Shown here: positions 7,299 to 10,935 of the stretch, one piece after another
Layout: each line of letters starts with the position of its first letter
Position numbering within the stretch: position 1 is the first letter of the stretch
Origin: Bacillota bacterium
GTDB lineage: Bacteria > Bacillota > Clostridia > Oscillospirales > Ruminococcaceae
DNA length: 10,935 nt
NCBI GenBank assembly: GCA_023458875.1
Contig: JAEWXO010000041.1
Span: 1-10,935 of the forward strand
Direction: 5' to 3'
Position numbers and translations under genes: made by a program
Notes under the pieces: model-generated
Seen by the model: only the letters and a program-made list of their open reading frames with translations
Told to the model about the DNA's origin: nothing
Databases searched by the model: none

Positions 7299-8588
7299 CT
7301 AAATATATCTGAAATACAGTTCGTCTTCAAATTTTTCTTTATCATCTGCTTTTTCATAATTTTTATGATGATTGTCAAGCTGATTTATGATGTTTTCGTA
7401 TGCGGATCCGGAAAGTACATTTTTTATAAAGCCGCTTTCTGACATTATCTTTATAGCTTCACCGAGTGAACCGGGAAGCGGTTCGCCGTCATCAGGAGAA
7501 TTGAATTCCTGCAATTCATACTTTTCCTTTATTCCCTCAAGGCCTGCGAGCAGAATAAGATTGAGCGCAATATAGAGGTTGCATGACGGGTCAGGGGAGC
7601 GGAGCTCTATTCGTCCGTTGCCGGTACGTGAATCAGGAATGCGTATAAGGTAGGCACGGCTTTCCTTTGCCCAGTTTACATGGGCAGGCTCAGGTACTTC
7701 ACCGTTTCTGAAGTATGAATTTGTAAGGGGATTTAAAAACGCTGTTATTTCACGCATTTTCTTAAGTACGCCGGCTATAAAGTACTGACCTTCCTTTGAA
7801 ATATTTCCGCCGGTTAGTTCAAAAATGTTTTTATTGTTGTGGTTTATTGAAATATTTATAAGAAGTGAGCTTCTTGGCTGATCTCTTAAAGGGTATGGCA
7901 TAAATGATGCATACAGACCGTTTTGCGATGCAATTGATTTTACGGCTGTTTTAAAATTTATAAGATTGTCGGCCGCTGAAACGGCATCACTGTACTTGAA
8001 TGTAATTTCATTCTGTCCGTGACCGTACAGGTGACGTGAGGTTTCAGGGTGAATATCCATTTCATCTATGGAGAGGCATATTTCACGTCTTATATTTTCT
8101 CCGTGGTCACGCGGGGCAACGTCAAGGTATCCGGCATAGTCGTTTGTTGTGTGTGTAGGGTTTCCGGACTCGTCAAGCTCAAAAAGATAAAACTGACATT
8201 CTGTTCCTATGTTGCAGGTATAGCCTTCAGAGCGCAAAAGCTCTGCTGTATTTTTCAGACTTGCTCTTGCATCGCCTTCAAACTGTGTTCCGTCAAGGTT
8301 TTTAAGGTCGCAGAAAAATCTTACTACACGTCCGGCCTTTGGTCTCCATGGCAGAACGGAGAGAGTTGATGTGTCAGGGACAAGGAAAATATCACTGTGT
8401 GTACAGTCGTTTTTTCCGTAAAATGCTGATGCATCTAGGGGGATTCCTCTTTTTAGTGCGGTTGGTAGTTCTGACGGCATAATAGCCATGTTTTTTAAAT
8501 TTCCGCACAAATCTACAAATGCAAGTCGTATAAACTTTACATCGTTTTCTTTTACAAAACTGATAACATCTTTTTCAGAATAGTTCAT
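7299..8588 (-). CDS. Glutamine synthetase homologue, type I fold, with lost active-site residues
   Basis: A 429-residue protein aligning end to end with type I glutamine synthetases of the clostridial DASA subgroup (LDASAF at 51-56). The beta-grasp domain covers about 1-100 and the catalytic barrel the rest. Retained: D52, E130, E194, R311, R316, E328 and R330, and probably the flap Glu (E300). Lost: the second Glu of ECEF is Gln (Q132), the Glu of HHE is Leu (L187), and the His of GSGLH is Leu (L243), with neighbouring glycines changed (PRSSLL). In the Salmonella enzyme these correspond to the metal ligands E131, E212 and H269. Full length and an intact frame argue against decay. I infer a pseudo-enzyme that may bind nucleotide or glutamine and act as a sensor with the ANTAR protein. 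The ATG has AAGGA (8602-8606) 13 bases upstream. A weakly active enzyme cannot be excluded. Confidence 0.9.
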   Translation of the reverse strand: MNYSEKDVISFVKENDVKFIRLAFVDLCGNLKNMAIMPSELPTALKRGIPLDASAFYGKNDCTHSDIFLVPDTSTLSVLPWRPKAGRVVRFFCDLKNLDGTQFEGDARASLKNTAELLRSEGYTCNIGTECQFYLFELDESGNPTHTTNDYAGYLDVAPRDHGENIRREICLSIDEMDIHPETSRHLYGHGQNEITFKYSDAVSAADNLINFKTAVKSIASQNGLYASFMPYPLRDQPRSSLLINISINHNNKNIFELTGGNISKEGQYFIAGVLKKMREITAFLNPLTNSYFRNGEVPEPAHVNWAKESRAYLIRIPDSRTGNGRIELRSPDPSCNLYIALNLILLAGLEGIKEKYELQEFNSPDDGEPLPGSLGEAIKIMSESGFIKNVLSGSAYENIINQLDNHHKNYEKADDKEKFEDELYFRYI

Positions 8589-8623
8589 GTGGGTTAATCT
8601 ATCCTTTCATAGTGTGATAGTGG

Positions 8624-8706
8624 GTTTCGTCTCTGAGGAGACGAGCAGGGCTTTCCGGTCGCCCTGCACCTTCGGGATTCATAGCTGATAGGTCGGTTGT
8701 GCAGGA
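8624..8706 (-). repeat. Structured leader repeat, copy A
   Basis: One 83-bp unit of a tandem pair in the leader of the synthetase homologue. Read leftward it gives hairpin H1 (gcagggc/gccctgc, 8645-8667, 9-base loop) and then H2 (tcgtctc/gagacga, 8627-8644, loop ctca). No U-tract follows, so it is not a simple terminator. Copy B follows directly at the same 83-bp period. Confidence 0.85.
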
Positions 8707-8784
8707 GTTTCGCCTCTGCGGAAGCGAGCAGGGCTTTCCGGTCGCCCCGCACCTTCGAGATTCATATTGATAGGTTGGTGGAAC
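8707..8784 (-). repeat. Structured leader repeat, copy B
   Basis: Second unit of the tandem pair, highly similar to copy A. Its H1 (8728-8750) has gcggggc/gccctgc and its H2 (8710-8727) has tcgcttc/gaggcga. Both contain one G-U pair when read leftward. On the plus strand the same positions are A-C and C-A mismatches. Confidence 0.85.
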
Positions 8785-8812
8785 AGTAGGTTCATCCAGC
8801 TAAAAGCATAAC

Positions 8813-9976
8813 TTACGTATCATCATTTTGATACAATACATAATTTATAAACTGCTGTGCTGTTCTACCGGAAAGACCACCATGTTTCATTTTCCATCGC
8901 TTAGCCTCCATAATAAGTTTATCTTCCGGCATATTTACACCTGAGCGTTTTGCAAGTTCGGTTACTATTTTAATATATTCTTTCTGCATTGGTTTTGAAT
9001 AATTTATTGTTATACCAAATCTTTTTACAAGAGAAAGCTTTTCTTCCACTGTATCCGAATGATTTATATCTTGATCATTAGTTTGATCATTTCTATCCGC
9101 CCATGTTTCCTTTATTAATTGTCTACGATTAGATGTAGCGTATATCAGTATATTTTCAGGCTTAGTTTCCACACCACCTTCAATTACAGCTTTCAAAAAT
9201 TTATATTCTATCTCATGTTCCTCAAAAGATAAATCGTCCATATAAATAATAAATTTATAGTTTCTACTTTTTATAGCTGAAATTATATCTGACAAACTTT
9301 TAAATTGATGCTTATATATTTCTATCATACGTAAACCTTGTTCATAAAACTGATTTACTATTGCTTTTATACTTGTTGATTTTCCTGTACCACTATCACC
9401 AAACAGCAAAACATTGTTGGCTTTTCTACCATTCACAAAAGCACTTGTGTTATCTATAAGTTCTCTTTTTTGAAGCTCATATCCAATTAAATCGTCCAGT
9501 CTGACATCATCCATATTGTTAATAGGATTAAAATCAATACTACCGTTAAAATTCTCACAGATACGAAATGCTTTATTAAGCCCAAACATTCCAAAACCAG
9601 TATTTTTATAAAACCTCGTTACAACATTATAAAAATCCAAATCATTTTTAGCCGACTCAAGCTGTTTAGAAAAATCAGGTACATTTTCACTTACATTTTT
9701 ATTATACATAAACTTTCTTTTTAGTACAGCGTTATACTTAGAAATAATTGAAAAACAATAAATATTGAGTTCTTTTTCAATATCACTAAAATCATAATCA
9801 AAAATAGATCTTATTAAAGGTATTTCATTTTTAACAAGTGAAATTACTGTTCCATCACTAATTGTATTCTTTTCACAAACCATTGAGAATGGATTTTCAT
9901 TTGTTATCAAAAAATAGGCAATATAATTATGCCATAAGTTATCATCAAAACCCTGTTCTGTTGCAAGTATCAGCAA
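8813..9976 (-). CDS. DUF815-family AAA+ ATPase, main body after an in-frame stop
   Basis: The ATPase body of a DUF815 (PF05673) protein, a family of P-loop ATPases common in bacteria whose role is unknown. Residues are counted from the TTG at 9976. Walker A GDSGTGKS is at 193-200, Walker B IIYMDDLSFEE at 243-253, and the sensor-like YATSNRR at 279-285. EEKLSLVKRFG (311-321) probably carries the arginine finger. GGLSGRTAQQF (367-377) is the C-terminal sensor-2-like block. The frame stays open upstream through AAA AAA to a single TAA (9983-9985), beyond which the N-terminal part continues in the same frame. No SD lies before the TTG, so it is a poor independent start. The gene is much more AT-rich than its neighbours (10 G/C of 60 in 9241-9300). 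It is expressed by readthrough or weak restart, or it is a recent pseudogene, or the TAA is a sequence error. Confidence 0.85.
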   Translation of the reverse strand: MLILATEQGFDDNLWHNYIAYFLITNENPFSMVCEKNTISDGTVISLVKNEIPLIRSIFDYDFSDIEKELNIYCFSIISKYNAVLKRKFMYNKNVSENVPDFSKQLESAKNDLDFYNVVTRFYKNTGFGMFGLNKAFRICENFNGSIDFNPINNMDDVRLDDLIGYELQKRELIDNTSAFVNGRKANNVLLFGDSGTGKSTSIKAIVNQFYEQGLRMIEIYKHQFKSLSDIISAIKSRNYKFIIYMDDLSFEEHEIEYKFLKAVIEGGVETKPENILIYATSNRRQLIKETWADRNDQTNDQDINHSDTVEEKLSLVKRFGITINYSKPMQKEYIKIVTELAKRSGVNMPEDKLIMEAKRWKMKHGGLSGRTAQQFINYVLYQNDDT

Positions 9977-9982
9977 TTTTTT

Positions 9983-10126
9983 TTATCTGTTTTTTATATC
10001 CCTGACAAGTTCTATTTTATTATACTGACCACTTTCAAAAATCTCGAAAATTCTTTCAACTTGAAAAAGTATGCCATTCTCATCAATGTCACCATACATA
10101 AGCAACTGTGATATTTTATTATACAT
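9983..10126 (-). pseudogene. Detached N-terminal piece of the DUF815 ATPase gene
   Basis: Forty-seven residues from a well-supported start: AGGAG (10136-10140) lies 9 bases before the ATG at 10126, giving MYNKISQLLM. The piece ends in LVRDIKNR and TAA, then the frame continues without a shift into KKLLILATEQG of the ATPase body. Joined, 8813-10126 would encode about 437 residues, normal for clostridial DUF815 proteins. A TTG at 10165 would extend it but lacks a comparable SD. A single substitution to TAA explains the split best. A separate small gene is less likely because frame and spacing are continuous. Confidence 0.75.
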
Positions 10127-10213
10127 TTTGAGATTCTCCTTTAGAGTGATTTCTATAAACGCCAATATTCAGCCACACACATAACACAAAGATAAATCCT
10201 CAGAAGGTCTATA

Positions 10214-10249
10214 GCAAACGGAAAGCCCAGTCAGCTCCGCCAGAGTCGA
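10214..10249 (+). repeat. Diverged inverted fragment of the leader repeat
   Basis: Read on the plus strand, this stretch resembles the leftward form of the repeat: cggaaagccc, then ctccgc, agag and cga in the same order with small gaps. It is in the opposite orientation to copies A, B and C. The match is moderate. Confidence 0.4.
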
Positions 10250-10292
10250 GGTCCTTTGAAATTCCTTTAGTGGCGGATTAATAACATTGTTG

Positions 10293-10427
10293 AACCTGCA
10301 AGCAGGTTGGGGGGACTTCCGGTTGCCCTGCACCTTCGGGTTTCATAACTGATAGGGGTTGGTGGTGCAATTATTTCGCCTCTGCGGAGGCGAGCAGGGC
10401 TTGTCGGTTGGTCTGTACCTTGGGAAA
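10293..10427 (-). repeat. Structured leader repeat, copy C (two partial units)
   Basis: Same orientation as copies A and B. One unit keeps a perfect H2 (tcgcctc/gaggcga, 10376-10393, loop cgca read leftward) but a degraded H1. The second unit keeps the middle part (caccttcggg and ccctgc on the plus strand) and has its H2 replaced by the aacctg/caggtt hairpin. Confidence 0.75.
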
Positions 10428-10443
10428 TAAAATTCTTTTTATA

Positions 10444-10472
10444 ATTATACATCATTTTAAATAAACTGTAAA
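10444..10472 (-). promoter_or_regulatory. Sigma-A promoter of the DUF815 gene
   Basis: Read leftward, TTTACA (10467-10472) and TATAAT (10444-10449) are separated by exactly 17 bases. It points at the DUF815 gene through a leader of about 310 bases. Confidence 0.8.
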
Positions 10473-10747
10473 GAACTTTGAGTATATAAAATATATGCTG
10501 CTGTAAATATTGTTACTATTCACGCTCAATGTCATTAAGTTAGGAAACAAGCAGTTTGATAACAATAGCGTTAATCACACAGATAATGGCAGGTTACTGT
10601 TAAATCACTATTAATTTCAGTTAGCAATGTTATCGATTTAAAATCAAGGATATTGAAATCAAAAAAAGTGCAACACAATAAGACCGATAAAACCTTATTG
10701 TTAAAAAAGTATTATAAGCCAAATAATCTTATTTTTGCTTTTTTGAA
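10473..10747. other. AT-rich intergenic region
   Basis: No coding frame of note on either strand and no RNA gene recognised. It holds the weak terminator at 10661-10701 and scattered short inverted repeats. Confidence 0.55.
10661..10701 (-). terminator. Possible terminator of the right-edge gene
   Basis: Read leftward, acaataag/cttattgt (10675-10701) forms an 8-pair stem with an 11-base loop, followed after 7 bases by seven Ts (10661-10667). The gap before the T-tract makes it weak. Confidence 0.4.
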
Positions 10748-10935
10748 TTAATCAGATAAATTTAAAACAGAAGCTGACTGGTGGCCTGAATCTGTGTATT
10801 CGAGGGTACTTCCTTCTCGGATTGGCAATGTGTATTTATTAATCAGAATTTCTAAGCCATCTATTTTTCCACTGGATCTTAGATATTCAACACAATGCTT
10901 CATTGCCATAGAAAAATTAACTTGATGAGCATGTT
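10748..10935 (-). CDS. C-terminal end of an unrecognised protein (cut by window edge)
   Basis: An open frame runs leftward from the right edge to a TAA at 10748-10750, giving 61 visible residues. The sequence includes FSMAMKHCVEYL, GKIDGLEILINKYTLPI and ends in SASVLNLSD. I do not recognise the family. The visible part is soluble, with no membrane segment. Evidence that it is real: it is open to the edge, while the other two leftward frames stop within the first 12 codons, and a possible terminator lies downstream. It is on the same strand as the DUF815 gene but separated from it by that gene's own promoter. Confidence 0.6.
   Translation of the reverse strand, partial: HAHQVNFSMAMKHCVEYLRSSGKIDGLEILINKYTLPIREGSTLEYTDSGHQSASVLNLSD

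Larger units (their letters stand above)
10127..10437 (-). other. Long 5' leader of the DUF815 gene
   Basis: Between the predicted transcription start (about 10437) and the ATG (10126) lie about 310 bases without a convincing coding frame. They hold the repeat copy C (10293-10427), a perfect hairpin aacctg/caggtt with loop caag on the plus strand (10293-10308), and an inverted repeat fragment (10214-10249). No clear terminator is seen in it. Confidence 0.55.

Noticed and set aside
8624..8784. Tandem repeats as a CRISPR array
   Set aside because: The whole 83-bp unit is repeated, with no unique spacers and no cas genes.
8624..8784. Classic ANTAR target (two hairpins with hexaloops and a terminator) before the synthetase homologue
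   Set aside because: H1 has a 9-base and H2 a 4-base loop, and no T-tract follows. An ACCGGA hexaloop in H1 would need an unpaired G-A closure. Not supported enough to call.
9977..9985. Slippage on the A8 run as rescue of the DUF815 stop
   Set aside because: Both sides of the stop are in the same frame, so adding or losing an A would break the frame and leave the TAA.
8813..10427. Composite transposon around the DUF815 gene
   Set aside because: No transposase, no terminal inverted repeats and no target duplication seen.
10267..10455. A 62-codon leftward open frame
   Set aside because: It overlaps the DUF815 promoter and is a translation of the repeat; no SD and no family features.

Overview
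The window looks like a chromosome segment from a low-to-moderate GC Gram-positive anaerobe, most likely a Ruminococcus-type clostridium. This rests on the SD-rich gene starts, TTG and GTG starts, sigma-A promoters with 17-bp spacers, and the gene set. The species assignment is inference.

Layout. The left edge (1-731) holds the 3' end of a type III restriction enzyme Res subunit, followed by a gap with a palindromic repeat. Rightward genes then follow: an iron-sulfur-type flavodoxin-fold oxidoreductase (1037-1558), an unrecognised acidic protein (1607-1993) and a strong terminator. A clear promoter with a 12-bp palindrome in its spacer starts fhs (2211-3893), followed closely by tsaE and tsaB. 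A second promoter overlapping the end of tsaB drives rpiB and upp. upp converges with zero gap on a leftward short DUF454 membrane protein gene. A bidirectional terminator sits at 6509-6560.

The right half is read leftward. From right to left it holds the 3' end of an unrecognised gene, a DUF815 AAA+ ATPase gene, a glutamine synthetase homologue and an ANTAR antiterminator. The DUF815 gene has its own promoter and a leader of about 310 nt, and it is broken by one in-frame TAA. The synthetase homologue keeps its frame and full length but has lost three of the six expected metal-ligand residues. Its partner ANTAR protein has a receiver-like domain without the phospho-acceptor Asp. The pair resembles the known clostridial glnA-nitR arrangement, but both proteins look like sensors rather than an enzyme and a phospho-relay protein.

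The leaders of the DUF815 gene and of the synthetase homologue carry the same structured repeat. Its hairpins vary in a way that keeps base pairing in the leftward RNA but not in the opposite strand. This repeat and the pseudo-synthetase/ANTAR pair are the most promising candidates for something undescribed.

Housekeeping roles covered by the rest: one-carbon metabolism (Fhs), tRNA t6A modification (TsaE and TsaB), pentose phosphate isomerisation (RpiB) and uracil salvage (Upp).
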